A DNA stretch of 64,000 bases from Metellina segmentata (Eukaryota > Arthropoda > Arachnida > Araneae > Tetragnathidae), in contig OX375879.1 in assembly GCA_947359465.1 (NCBI GenBank), positions 89,627,578 to 89,691,577 of the forward strand. Reading direction: 5' to 3'. Position 1 is the first letter of the stretch. Each line of letters opens with the position of its first letter. The notes beneath the pieces are model-generated. The model saw nothing but the letters and a program-made list of their open reading frames with translations. It searched no databases and had not been told where the DNA came from. This document shows positions 11,107-21,497 of the stretch, piece after piece. The translations under genes and the position numbers were made by a program.

Positions 11107-11464
11107 CCATTCCAACGTGAGGACTTTCGGCCACGGCAGCGTTAAAGTGCACCAGTCGACTAAACACCATACGCTAACAAACATCCATGCACTGAACCAG
11201 GAACCTTCCGATGTAGAGTCTAACACCTTAACCACCAGACCTGAACAACGGTCAGATGAAGAGGTAAGATTAGGAAAGCGCAAGTGTTGCCCAACGTGTA
11301 TTTTTATTTATCTAAGTAAATCACTGCGGATATCGATACACAGTATCGATAGCCCGCTGTGTTGCTCCAGTACGACGTTAATTAAAATACCTACCTACCA
11401 CGATTTTACAAATTATTGGTATATACGGAGGGATATTGATATATACTATCATGGTTAATGTAAT
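11107..11464. repeat. Composite SINE-A repeat, copy 1
   Basis: A minus-strand SINE-A head portion (11107-11240), then GAACAACGGTCAGATGAAGA, a spacer, and a plus-strand SINE-A tail (CCCGCTGTGTTGCTCCAGTA). After that comes a private segment, CACGATTTTACAAATTATTG through TAATATTTTATGAAT. A perfect 9-bp hairpin, TATCGATAC/GTATCGATA, lies at 11331-11351. The same order recurs, inverted, at 20640-21010. Confidence 0.75.
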
Positions 11465-11785
11465 ATTTTATGAATGGTAATGGTAATTTTAGTTGATGTC
11501 GTACTAGAGCAACACAACGGGCTTTTGACGACAGTCCAGGATCAGTCCCTTAAGGGAAAGATCCAAGGACAACAACTCGTAATTTGAACCACGGTCAGAT
11601 GATGAGGCCGACACCTGAGCTGAAATCCTACTCTTCAAATTTCCACACCATTCCAACGTGAGGGCTTTCGGTCACGACAGCATTAAGGTGCACCAGCCGC
11701 CTCTACGCCATACGCTTACAAACATCCATGCACTGAACCAGAAACCTTCTGATGTAGAGGCCTTAACCACCAGACCAAAACCACG
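11465..11785 (-). mobile_element. SINE-A, subfamily with CCATTCCAACGTGAG
   Basis: Minus-strand copy. Compared with the other copies it has CCATTCCAACG instead of CCAACCCAACG, TGATGTAGAGG for TGATCTAGAGG in its head, and GAGGCCGACACCTGAGCTGA in the body. It shares these with the composite copies, so they form one subfamily. The last bases of the head are missing. Confidence 0.75.
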
Positions 11786-11811
11786 AATGAAGAGGTCGTG
11801 ATTGTTTGCGC

Positions 11812-11880
11812 TTCCATAGCCAATCGAAGCCCGATGTGTTGCTTTATTATGACGTTAATTCAAAATTACCAAATTATCAT
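11812..11880 (+). mobile_element. SINE-A tail fragment
   Basis: CCAATCGAAGCCCGATGTGT then a tail ending TTAATTCAAAATTACC. Confidence 0.55.
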
Positions 11881-11949
11881 AACCAATCGATGTAAGTCTT
11901 CCTATGCCCTCATGACTTATCCATCTGAGATCCCACGACAGAAAGTCCA

Positions 11950-12115
11950 CCCACATGCTCACCTCAGGTGTTTCCTCGTCATCTGACCGTGATTCAAAAT
12001 TACGTGGCGTTGTCCTCGAAACTTTCCTTTAGGGGATTGATCCCGGACCGTCGTCAATAGCCTTTTGTGTTGCTCTAGTACGACGTTAGTTAAAATTACC
12101 TTACCTTATCGCCTA
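11950..12115 (+). mobile_element. SINE-A, 3' half
   Basis: Body and tail on the plus strand, from CTCACCTCAGGTGTTTCCTC to GTTAGTTAAAATTACCTTAC. The repeated ACCTTACC end is a tail variant seen also at 31690. Confidence 0.7.
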
Positions 12116-12191
12116 TATGCTCCGTCTATTTCATTGCAAAGTCGATGCTTTTGCTACACTACTAAGGGGACTAATTGGTCCATCCTTTGTT

Positions 12192-12320
12192 AGGTAATTG
12201 GTAAGTTTGTAATTAACGTCCTACTAGAGCAACACAACGGGCTATTGACGACGGTCCGGGATCAGTCCCTTAAGGGAAAAATTCGAGGACAATACCTCGT
12301 AATTTTGAACCATGACCAAC
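12192..12320 (-). mobile_element. SINE-A, 3' fragment
   Basis: Tail and part of the body on the minus strand, ending abruptly at GAACCATGACCAAC, where the TA of the TIR element follows. The rest of the SINE does not resume on the far side of that element. Confidence 0.7.
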
Positions 12321-12322
12321 TA

Positions 12323-13623
12323 TCGGAGAAGGGGGCTAGTGTGGATATGGGGCAAGTGTGGATATGGGGCAAGTGTGGACAACTTGAATAATTCTGTTAT
12401 TTGCCAGTTAAAATTTCTCTGCAAGTTTTTGCAGAATAGCAACACTAATATAAACTTTCATGTGGAGTAGCATGACAACACACTTGATAATTCAGTAGCA
12501 ATAAATAAAACTAGGTTTTCATGGTGGAAAAGTTAAGTTCTTGATTTGTTTTTTAAAAACAAGATTAGACTATTTTAATTCAATATTTTAAAAAATGGTG
12601 ACTGTATGTTATAAATGAATATATTCAATAGCTATTATGATATTTACTTTTGCTCTATATATTTTAAATATACCAGTAGTATGCCTAAATAAACAAATGC
12701 CTTCATGGGGCTAGTGTGGACACTTGGTGTTGGGGCTACTGTGGACATGTCCACATTAATCCCATTTAGCTTGCAGTGGTAAACACATGGGTTAAATATT
12801 ACATTTGAGGCTATTAACATATTAAATAAGATTGTTTATGTGAAAACTTTATTCACAAATTATTCTATTATTTACTTTTTAGACTCTTTTTTTTGTATTA
12901 AATTAAATTGATTTTTGTGAAATGGTAAAATAATTTGTTTTTACACACAAAGCAGCTCTTCTAATAAGCAGAGTGAATATTTCTTTTCCCAGATGCAAAG
13001 GTCCTATCACAAATTTCAAGAAATGAAATTGTAGCTGAATTACCATCAACCAGATGCTGCCAGTAACACAATTCGCACTGTATCTCAGTTGACATTTAAT
13101 GTTAATTAATTTAACTACATTGCAAAATAGAAACATAATTCCATTTCTACATTAAAATAATTTTCCCTCTAAATAAAACTTTAAAATATCTTTCTATTGA
13201 GTTGATTTGTCCTTTGAAGTAGATCTATAATATAGTGCAGTCCTAATTACAAAAATAAATTGGGCTTAACACTAATTAAATATGCTTTATTAAGAAAAAC
13301 ATTTATAAGGAGTTATGCTGTTTACGTTAAAATTGAGTTCATTATGGTTTTACACACTTTCATGGGTTTCATTACACGTATAATCAGTATTCCAACTTGT
13401 CCACACTAGCCTCATGACATGGGACTAGTGTTGTGTAAAAAAAAAAAACATCTTTTAAATAATAAGTAATTAAAAACTATATTGCCAAATTCTTTAATAT
13501 ATCAAACAAAATAAAAGTAAAAGAGTATATTACTGTAAAAAAAAGTGGATGCGTCAAAATTAATATTTAGTATACTTTATTGCCAAATTTATAAAAATTG
13601 TCCACACTAGCCACCTTTTCCCC
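12323..13623. mobile_element. TA-flanked TIR element with subterminal GGCTAGTGTGGA repeats
   Basis: The left end TCGGAGAAGGGGGCTAGTGT and the right end, read on the other strand, GGGGAAAAGGTGGCTAGTGT pair at 19 of 23 positions. Both are bordered by TA (12321-12322 and 13624-13625). The core GGCTAGTGTGGA recurs in both orientations well inside, near 12714, 12737 (with a CTACTG change), 13396 and 13599. GGATATGGGGCAAGTGTGG is also doubled at the left end. Repeated subterminal motifs are typical transposase-binding sites. A 1.3-kb length and TA target suggest the Tc1/mariner/pogo group. A 77-codon minus-strand frame at 12903-13136 is not recognisable as a transposase. Confidence 0.72.
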
Positions 13624-13691
13624 TACCTGATTCACATTTGAAGTAATTGCATTCAATAACTTCACTTAAACTTGTTGGTATTCGGTCTAAT

Positions 13692-13801
13692 TAATGTTGC
13701 ACTAGAGTACAACAATGATCTATTGGCGACGGACCGGGATCAACCACCGAATTGAAAGATCCGAAGACAACACCACGTAATTTGGAACCACGGTCAGATG
13801 A
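13692..13801 (-). mobile_element. SINE-A, 3' fragment
   Basis: Diverged tail and body, minus strand, through GGAACCACGGTCAGATGAC. About 250 bp of unrecognised sequence follows, with one SINE-A-like patch near 13888-13920 (GAGTGGGGTTCCAGCTCAAG). Confidence 0.6.
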
Positions 13802-14070
13802 CTTGATGCTGTTGGAAAATAAGAGGTTTATTCTTCTGGAGCATGTTACTGGCCTCTTTCACCAGTTGGTTCATTTTCAGGGATTCCACTTGGAGAGTGG
13901 GGTTCCAGCTCAAGTGTTGTTTCCAATCATTCAAGGAAATATCGAGAACACTTTGCTTTACCATACCTCTAACCCATATTTGGTAGCCGAGTATGCAGTC
14001 GACTTTGCATCAGGGAGGTTCAAACATGAATAACATATAATAACAAGTGCAACCTTCCATTTCTAGTAAT

Positions 14071-14401
14071 GCCGACCAATCAGTCTGGTGGTTAAGATGT
14101 TAGCCTCTAGATCGGAAGGTTCCTGGCTCGAATCCGGGTCAGTGCATGGATGTTTGAAAGCGTATGGTCTAGAGGCGTCTGGTGCACCTTAAATCTGTCG
14201 TGGCCGAAAGTACTCACGTTGGGTTGGTATGGAAGTTTAGAGAGTGGGGGTGCCAGCTCGGGTGTTGACTCGTCATCTGACCGTGGTTCAGAATTATGTT
14301 GTGTTGTTCTCGGATCTTTCCCTTAGGGGACTGATCCTGGACCGGCGTCTATATCCCGTTGTGTTGCTCTAGTACGACGTAAAAAAAAATTACCAAATTA
14401 C
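14071..14401 (+). mobile_element. SINE-A, full length
   Basis: One of the best plus-strand copies. It starts GCCGACCAATCAGTCTGGTG, followed by GTTAGCCTCTAGATCGGAAG, GGCTCGAATCC, body and a tail ending AATTACCAAATTACC. Confidence 0.87.
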
Positions 14402-14407
14402 CCATTC

Positions 14408-14463
14408 GAAATAAAATAGCCTTTTGCGTTGCCCCCATAACGACGCTAATTAAAATTTCTACA
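14408..14463 (+). mobile_element. SINE-A tail fragment
   Basis: AATAGCCTTTTGCGTTGCCC then ACGACGCTAATTAAAATT. It lies directly after the full copy in the same orientation. Confidence 0.55.
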
Positions 14464-15311
14464 TCAATATATATACCCACTCGTAGCAAAATGCTGGTAA
14501 ATTGATCAAATAACATCCATTTGCGTAAAATCTTCAGAAAACTTTGTGTAGATTTTCTCTACCTCCTTGGGTAATAATTTACTTGATTTAATTGTGTATC
14601 AATCGTTACACTGCTATAGTTAGTATATCTCGCGTATTATAAATTAAAGTATACCCCATTTTTGTAAACTATAAAATGATTACTCGAGCTTTTTTTACCC
14701 GTCACAAATAAATTTCTTTCACGATTGAAGATTAGAAATTTTGCATCTTGTATTATAATCGATGTGAATGAATTAAAAATTGGATTCATCGAATAACTGC
14801 ATCAAGTAAATTGACATACGAACACAAAAAAAGCTTATATTGAAACGAGAAATAGATCAGAGTGTAGTGTTCAAGAAATTAAAAATGCGTCACCTAAAAC
14901 TCTCAAGCTGCTGGCGCTGTGGGCAAAACCAACTGAACAGCAGCTTCAGATGTTTGGGAGACTTTTCAATTTGGGTTATACCGCCTGCGTTTTTAAAAGT
15001 ATCCAAAAATGGAACTTTTGAAATTATTGAAGAGAACTAGCCTTCTTCTAAAATCAAGTGTTGTTTTTAGAAGAAACATTGTTTAAAAACATGGTGCTCT
15101 ATAAAAGGTGAGAAACGTATTGAATGCATTCAATAAGACTTGCAAGCAATAAATGTAGATAAGAGGTAGTAAATTGCTTACTTTGATATTTTAACATGAA
15201 GTTATTCCACTGATCCAAGTTAAAAATGCTAGTTTGGTAGACCAAGAATCATCACTTTAAATGCCAAATTGGAAAGGTATAAGTAATTCTCTCGCAGACG
15301 CCTTGTATTAA
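14464..15311. other. No feature recognised
   Basis: AT-rich unique sequence. A 66-codon frame at 14840-15040 has no recognised motif and no supporting splice context. Confidence 0.5.
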
Positions 15312-15451
15312 AATTGTCATCTGACCGTGGTTCAAAATTATGCGGTGTCCTCGGTTTTTCCCCTTTGGGGTTGGTCCCGAACATGGGAGATGCTGTGTTG
15401 TTCTCTCTCTCTCTAGTGTACAATATAAATAAAAATACCTATCTACCTTAC
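15312..15451 (+). mobile_element. SINE-A, 3' fragment
   Basis: Starts at GTCATCTGACCGTGGTTC and runs to AATAAAAATACCTATCTACC. A short CT run (about 15400) has expanded inside it. Confidence 0.65.
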
Positions 15452-15480
15452 TTTAAAAAGCCTGCCAATACCATAACAAG

Positions 15481-15784
15481 GTAGGTAGGTATTTTAATTT
15501 ATTTCGTACTAGAACAACACAGCTCATGTTAGTGTCGATGGTTCGTGATCAATTCCTACGGAAAAGAACCATTGTCAGATGACGAAGCAACACCTGAGCT
15601 GGCACTCCACTCTATAAACTTCCACACCAACCCAACGTGAGGACTTTCGGCCACGACTGATTTAAGGTGCCCCAGACGCCTCTACACCATACGCTTACAA
15701 ATATCCATGCACTGATCCGCATTCGAACCAAGAACCTTCCTATCTAGAGGCTAACACCTTAAACACCAGAACGGTTGGTCGGCT
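15481..15784 (-). mobile_element. SINE-A, near full length with internal deletion
   Basis: Minus strand. Head CAGCCGACCAACCGTTCTGG is at the right end. Part of the body around the GATCCGAGGACAACACC block is missing. The tail begins GGTAGGTAGGTATTTTAATT. Confidence 0.78.
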
Positions 15785-15831
15785 GACTAGTAACCGGAGG
15801 GTTACGAATCCGAAACGCGATCCAACCATAG

Positions 15832-16160
15832 GTAATTGGTAATTATTAGTTAGCGTCGTACTAGAGAAACACAACGGGCTATTGACGACGGTCCGGGATC
15901 AGTCCCTTAAGGGAAAGACCAGAGGACAACACCTCGTCATTTTGAACCACGGTCAGATGACGAAGCAACACCTGAGCTGACACCCCACTCTCAAAAGTTC
16001 CTCACCAACCCAATGTGAGGACTATCGGCCACTACAGATTTAAGGTGTACCAGCCGCCTCTACACCATACGCTTACAAACATCCATGCCCGGACCCGGGT
16101 TCGAACCAGGAACCTTCCGATCTAGAGTCTAACTCCTTAACCACTATACCGGTTGGTCGG
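15832..16160 (-). mobile_element. SINE-A, full length
   Basis: Minus-strand copy close to the family consensus, head at the right (CCGACCAACCGGTATAGTGG). It is one of a run of same-orientation copies at 15.5-16.5 kb. Confidence 0.85.
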
Positions 16161-16269
16161 AAACCAACCATACACTGTCGTATATGAGGGAGTTGGTTCA
16201 CATTAAATCGGTCATGGCCTCAAATTTTCTCATGTTGGTGTGACGTAAAACTTTGGAGAGAAACGTGAA

Positions 16270-16548
16270 ACCATAGTGACGACGGTCTGGGATCATTCCC
16301 CGAAGGATCATGGGACATTCCCGAAAGGTAATTTCACGTAATTTTGAACCACGTAGATGACGAGGCAACACCTGAGATGGCATCTCACTCTCCATACTTC
16401 CATACGACGCCAACGTGAGGACATTTGACGCCACAACAGATTTAACCTGCACAAGCCCGCTTTGTATATGCCGGTCTTTGGTTGGATTCGAACTCGCAAT
16501 TCTCCGGTTGCTAGTTCGTTACTCATCCAACCGGGCTACGGCGGCTCA
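16270..16548 (-). mobile_element. SINE-A2, near full length
   Basis: The head at the right end reads GAGCCGCCGTAGCCCGGTTG and AGTTCGAATCCAACCAAAGA on the minus strand, with a good B box. The body is the SINE-A body (CGTAATTTTGAACCACGTAG in plus orientation) with A2 changes such as GACGCCAACGTGAGGACATT. A plus-strand A2 scrap (TTAAATCGGTCATGGCCTCA) lies at 16203-16262. Confidence 0.78.
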
Positions 16549-16604
16549 AGACGATAAAAAGAGCTTAAAGCTACTTTATTCTTTACTGTGGTTGGTAGTT
16601 GAAT

Positions 16605-16733
16605 TTACTTAGCACTGGAGCAACACAGGGTTAGCGTGGGTCCGAGATCAATCCCGAAAAGCAAGATCCGTGAACAAAACTTCGTAATTTTGAATCACCT
16701 GTAGATCACCTGGTCAACAACTGAGCTGGAGCA
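16605..16733 (-). mobile_element. SINE-A, 3' fragment
   Basis: Strongly diverged tail and body on the minus strand (TAGCACTGGAGCAACACAGG in plus orientation). No head. Confidence 0.55.
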
Positions 16734-16735
16734 TA

Positions 16736-16915
16736 CCAACAGATCTGGTGGATAAGGAGTTAGCTACTACATCGGAATGTTCCTTGTTCCAATCCAGGTT
16801 AGTGCATGGAAGTTTGTAAGCGTATGGTGTAGAGGCGGCTGGTCCACCTTAAATCTGTCTTTTCCGAAAGTCCTCACTTTGGGTTGGTGTGGAAGTTTGT
16901 ATATTGGGGTGTCGA
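16736..16915 (+). mobile_element. SINE-A, 5' half
   Basis: Plus-strand head (ACCAACAGATCTGGTGGATA, then TTGTTCCAATCCAGG, a damaged B box) and body up to TTGTATATTGGGGTGTCG, where it is cut off. Confidence 0.7.
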
Positions 16916-17225
16916 CCGCGTTTCGTTTTGTCTTCGGTGGTTCTTACAATGTCATCCCTTTACTCCTATTAACCCATACCTCATTACCTATTTCCATTAA
17001 TCTTCCTTGCATTAGTTTACACGTCAAGTAATAATTAGTCTACTCACTTTTTATTGAAGATTAAGCATATTTACATATGTACAGAGATATGAGGTTTTAA
17101 CAACGACACAAAGATAGAATTCAAACATCTACAACTAAGTGACATTCCCGCCTGTCCAGGCGGGGTCGTACAGTGGCAGCGCCACCTAACTCGGCTCTAA
17201 TTGGCCAAGCTACATATGAATTTTC
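16916..17225. other. No feature recognised
   Basis: Unique-looking sequence between truncated SINEs. Confidence 0.45.
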
Positions 17226-17335
17226 CACGTGGAATACCAGCTCAGGTGTTGCCTCGTCATCTAACTGTGGTTTAAAATTACGTAGTGCTGTCCTCGGATT
17301 TTTCCCTTGAGGTATTGATCCTGGACAGTCATCCC
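17226..17335 (+). mobile_element. SINE-A body fragment
   Basis: Plus strand, from AATACCAGCTCAGGTGTTGC to ATTGATCCTGGACAGTC. It is followed at once by A2 sequence of opposite orientation. Confidence 0.65.
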
Positions 17336-17445
17336 ACTCTCCAAACTTCCACAGTAATGTGAGGATCATTGATACCACGAAAAAATTAACGTTCACAAGT
17401 CCCTACGTACACGAAGGTCTGGTTGGATCGAGTTTTGAAATCGCA
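17336..17445 (-). mobile_element. SINE-A2, 5' fragment
   Basis: Minus strand. Plus-strand landmarks are ACTCTCCAAACTTCCACAGT and GAAGGTCTGGTTGGATCGAG. The B box is mutated. Confidence 0.6.
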
Positions 17446-17625
17446 TTGCTAGATATTGTCATTGCAATTAAAACTTTAAGTTCATTTTTACATTTATTTT
17501 ATGTGATTATATTTAGTAGTGCCACTACTTCCGCTCATAAGCTATCTCAGGCAACTTTAGAAAAGATAAACACATTAGACTAAAACCTGTACGGGCCACT
17601 AGACACTTAATGTATTTGTATACTA

Positions 17626-17959
17626 AGGTAATTGGTAATTTTAAGTTAACGTTGTACTAGAGCAACACAACGGGCTATTGACGACGGTCCGGGATCAGTC
17701 CCTTAAGGGAAAGAATCGAGGACAACACCTCGTAATTTTGAACCACGGTCAGATGACGAAGCAACACCTGAGCTGGCACCCCACTCTCCAAACTTCCACA
17801 CCAACCCTACGTGAGTACTTTCGACCACGACAGATTTAAGGTGCACCACCCGCCTCTACACCATACGCTTACAATCACGCATGCCCGGACTCGAATTCGA
17901 ACCAGGAACCTTCCGATCAAGAGGCTAATACCTTAACCACCAATAACGGTTGGTCGGCT
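17626..17959 (-). mobile_element. SINE-A, full length
   Basis: Minus-strand copy close to consensus, with tail TTAACTTAAAATTACC at the left and head AGCCGACCAACCGTTATTGG at the right. Confidence 0.86.
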
Positions 17960-18454
17960 GTATACTAAGGAAATTGTTAAAAAATTGTTTCAAGTTTAAT
18001 TATTTAAACAATTGATTTAAACAAAAATTAAACGAGACTTTAGTATATATTTTTGCGTTATATGATGTTTAATGATGCGAATAAAACTTGTAGAAACTTT
18101 AAAAGTAAAGGTTTTAGAGTAATTATTCTTTTTAAGAGTTTTGTACATAAAAATATTCTACTATACGAATTTTTCAAGATAAAAATAACAAATATTAATC
18201 GAAATGCACAATTTTTTGACTGCTCTAAATTAAACACAATGTCATCCAACACTACTTTCCCCATTGGGTTTAAGACCCCTGCATTGCTCTAGTGTGACTT
18301 TAATTAAAAAACTACCAGACCATACTATACACGATAGCTCTGTGTGCTTGCTTCTCTGTTCAACAGGTCATGCGATTGAATGCAGTCTAAAGGAATGAAT
18401 GTTTTTAATTCTGAAGCCCTTACAGGTGTACTTTCAGATTTATTATTCCATGTA
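17960..18454. other. Mostly unique; SINE-A tail scrap at 18265-18320
   Basis: AT-rich sequence. Near 18270-18315 a SINE-A tail is visible (GCATTGCTCTAGTGTGACTT). Small frames on both strands at 18053-18292 overlap each other and are unsupported. Confidence 0.45.
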
Positions 18455-19012
18455 CACTACCCTACAATAATAAACCAAAAAAGAAAGATGTGATGGTAGA
18501 AGCGAAAGAATACATGCTTTAATAAAGTGGTGGTCCCCTACGTGCTGCAATTACACTAGCAACCCTTCTGGACATACTTTCAACAAGGTTTTGATGCACA
18601 GCTATGGATATTTGTGTCCATTCCTGCTGCTAGAATGTTGCAGCTCAGCTGTGAATTTAGGACGTGCTTCCCTGGTCCGTAACTCGTCAAACAAATGTCC
18701 TATGGGGTTTAGGTCGGGACTCTGAGCAGGCCAGACAAGACGTTTTACATCCATATCTCAATACTACTGCATGACTGAGGCTGCAACATGACAAGGAGCG
18801 TTGTCGTCCTGGAAGTAACATTCGTCCATTTCATAAAATTACCAGATCGTAGGAAGAACCCGATTGTTTAAAATATTCATATAGGTGTTGGTGTTCAGTT
18901 GACCAGAAACAACATGCAAAGGTCCCAGGCCATACCACGAAAAACACCCCCAAACAAGTAGCCGGATTTTATGCAAATCCGCTGGCGTCCGGTTCATTAT
19001 TGTAGATTAGTG
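18455..19012 (-). mobile_element. Tc1-type deletion derivative, copy 1
   Basis: Bordered by TA on both sides. The left end CACTACCCTACAATAATAAA and the right end, on the other strand, CACTAATCTACAATAATGAA are inverted repeats. Between them, on the minus strand, lies the second half of a Tc1 transposase: the translations of the GGACGCCAGCGG-HKI-RLL, DDN-CH and SPD-NP regions are recognisable but the frame is broken by stops. The N-terminal DNA-binding half and the first catalytic aspartate are absent. The two other copies in the window share the same architecture. Confidence 0.82.
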
Positions 19013-19455
19013 TATACCTCGGGTTGTGTGTGTTAAATCCGTGGACTGGTGGGTGGGGATCCACTTTGACAGTGAATTTGCGCACTACGCTAACAATCTG
19101 TGAATTGTTAGTGGTACAGGTTGGAATCATGCAGTACTTTGTCACAAATACGGAATCCTCCGGACCTCGGCCAATCGAATTTCGATTCATTTGCATTTTT
19201 TGTCCAAAAAACCTAACCACTTTGCGTTTGAGTAAAATAGTAGATACATAAATAGGAATAATTGTTGAAAAAGGAAAAAACTTTTAATACAATGCAACAA
19301 ATTCTATTTGCAAATCTTTTAATTTTTGTGTGTGATATTTACTCTGAACAAGTCCGTTATTTTGCGTTGTTTCATCAATGAGGTCCAGATTTAACTCCTT
19401 GTTCTTTAAAAATTGTCGGAAAGATGGAAACAAAGTGAGAAGAAAAACGCCGGTT
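19013..19455. other. No feature recognised
   Basis: Unique-looking sequence after the Tc1 copy. Short overlapping frames on both strands, no motif. Confidence 0.45.
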
Positions 19456-19459
19456 TGTA

Positions 19460-19556
19460 CGTCTGGATTTTGGACAATTTCCGAATTATGGACAATTTTC
19501 GGATTTTGGACAATTTTCGGATTTGGGGCAATTTTTGGATTTTGGACGTCCGGTTA
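19460..19556. repeat. 17-18-bp minisatellite
   Basis: About five units of the type TTTTGGACAATTTTCGGA, diverging to the right (GGGGCAATTTTTGGATTTTG). Read as protein this gives a DNFRI-like periodicity, which is why two long frames run through it. The periodicity is at DNA level and does not indicate a gene. Confidence 0.85.
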
Positions 19557-19688
19557 TGGAACTTTGTACTGTATAACTATACTGGGTGTACTTGTCTTCT
19601 GTACCAGCAAAATTTTTCCTTATGTGAGTATGTTCATTTATTAGACGAAAACACATAGCTTGGTTAGATCTGGGTCTTGTTCCATAAG

Positions 19689-19918
19689 AGGGGCCGCCGT
19701 GACTCAGTGGGTTTGCTTCTTCGCTAGCAACCTGCGAGTATTGTAAGCGGCACAGTTGTGATTCTTCACTGGATTTATTTCTCTCTTCTATCTCAGTAAA
19801 ATGTCCATTGTATTGTGTTTGCCCATTACTTGAAGTTTCATTTCTTGTGTTTGTCACAGATTGGTGAAATAAAGCGCTTGCGCCATAAAATTAAATGCAA
19901 CCTACCAACCAAATTGCA
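19689..19918 (+). mobile_element. SINE-B, near full length
   Basis: Head GCCGCCGTGACTCAGTGGGT (A-box-like) and CACAGTTGTGATTC (damaged B box), body TCTCAGTAAAATGTCCATTG, and tail CGCTTGCGCCATAAAATTAA. It overlaps an open frame on the minus strand that is not a gene. Confidence 0.68.
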
Positions 19919-20244
19919 CCATAAGAAAACTGATTGGTGAATGAACAGATGGCATATATAATATATATCAGGGAATAATAAGTACTCAGTACTACCGGTG
20001 AGACTTGTTTAAAATTGGGTATGCATTTTCGTCTTAAACGCGTAAAGGGAATCCCCTATCGAATTTCAATCAATCCGTACCTATTCTGCAGTGCATTTTC
20101 TGGGTAAAATATGTATCATCCCAGGTACAGCAAGAAACTACCAAAAAGGGGAAATTTAAGCAATCATATATACTCCCACTAACTGTTATATTGGTTGACC
20201 AACGTAACCTTGCGAAAAAAATTAATTCCGTCCTTTATTTTTTC

Positions 20245-20535
20245 AGGTTCTTGGTTGGAATCCGGATCAGTGCAGGGCTGCTTGTAAGTGCAATAGTGTA
20301 GAGGCGACTGGAGCACCTTAAATCTGCCTTGTTGCTGAAAGTCCTCACGTTGGGTTGCTTTGGGAGTTTGGAGAGTGGGATGCCAGCTCAGGTGTTGCCT
20401 CGTTATCTGACCGTGCATCAAAATTACGGGGTGTGGTCCTCGAATCTTTCTCTTAGGGGATTGATCCCGGACCATCGTCAATAGCCCGATGTGTTGCTGT
20501 AGTACGACGTTCCATTAAAAATTTACCATTACCAT
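20245..20535 (+). mobile_element. SINE-A, 5' truncated
   Basis: Plus strand. Begins at GGTTCTTGGTTGGAATCCGG and ends with GTAGTACGACGTTCCATTAA and ATTTACC. Confidence 0.75.
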
Positions 20536-20639
20536 TACTTTATTTTTTCATATTTCCCGAACGTTCCGATGTTATAATAACCCGTTTACTTTGTCCCGTT
20601 TTTAATAAAAACTATAAATATGTACTTTATTTTTGGTTA

Positions 20640-21010
20640 TTCATAAAATATTACATTAACAATGATAGTATACATCAATATCCCTCCGTTGATACCAATA
20701 ATTTGTAAAATCGTGGTAGGTAGATATTTTAATTAATGTCGTACTGAAGCCACACAGTGGGCTATCGATACTGTGTATCGATATCCGCAGTGGTTTACTT
20801 AGATTTAAAAAAATACATGTTGAGCAACACTTGCGGGTTTTTGATCTAACCTCTTCATCTGACCGTTGTTCAGGTCTGGTGGTTAAGGTGTTAGCCTCTA
20901 CATCGGAAGGTTCCTGGTTCAGTGCATGGATGTTTGTAAACGTATGGTGTAGAGGCGGCTGGTGCACCTTAATGCTGTCGTGCCGAAAGCCCTCACGTTG
21001 GAATGGTATG
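20640..21010. repeat. Composite SINE-A repeat, copy 2 (inverted)
   Basis: Reads as the reverse complement of 11107-11464, with the same junctions: the private segment ATTCATAAAATATTACATTA, the SINE-A tail, the 9-bp hairpin (20763-20783), the spacer with AACACTTGCGGG, then the SINE-A head on the plus strand. Several substitutions and small indels separate the two copies. Confidence 0.75.
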
Positions 21011-21176
21011 GAAATTTAGAGAGTAGGATTTCAGCTCCGGTGTCGGCCTCGTCACCTGACCTTGGTTAAAAATTTTCCTGGTGTTATCCTCGCATCAGTA
21101 CTGATCCCGGAATGTCGCCACTAGCCCGTTGAGGTGCTCCAGTGTGACGCTAATTAAAATACCTACCTACTCTTCA
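21011..21176 (+). mobile_element. SINE-A body and tail continuing composite copy 2
   Basis: The plus-strand SINE whose head closes the composite continues to its tail (GACGCTAATTAAAATACC). It belongs to the same CCATTCCAACG subfamily as the copy at 11465-11785. Confidence 0.7.
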
Positions 21177-21497
21177 GAGGCACATCTTTTGGTTTTTACC
21201 GGCTGCACGAACCCAAGGCACCTTGGTGATCTATTCTTTTCCTGTGGGTTTACTTTCTCTGGTAAACGGGGGGAGGGGGTCGCAACCACGATAGGATGCC
21301 CAAGCGATCTTTTTCTATTGGTCATCCGGAAAGTTCTACGCGTTTTCAAATCGAAGCTAGCTTTGCTATTATTATTTTGCTACCGCTGATAAGGAGTGAC
21401 CTTGATTCAAGCAGATGTTTAAATTCGGTCTTTTCTGCTTACACTGCATAATTATAGCATGAGTTGTGGCATAATTTTTTTTCACTGCAGTGTTAAG

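Noticed and set aside
11096..11458. 120-codon gene
   Set aside because: Covers the composite SINE repeat; the inverted copy at 20.6-21.0 kb yields a similar frame from the same repeat.
19378..19658. Repetitive protein with DNFRI repeats
   Set aside because: Two overlapping frames result from a 17-18-bp DNA minisatellite; the repeat length is not conserved at codon level and no start or splice context supports it.
19486..19857. 123-codon minus-strand gene
   Set aside because: Antisense of SINE-B and the minisatellite.
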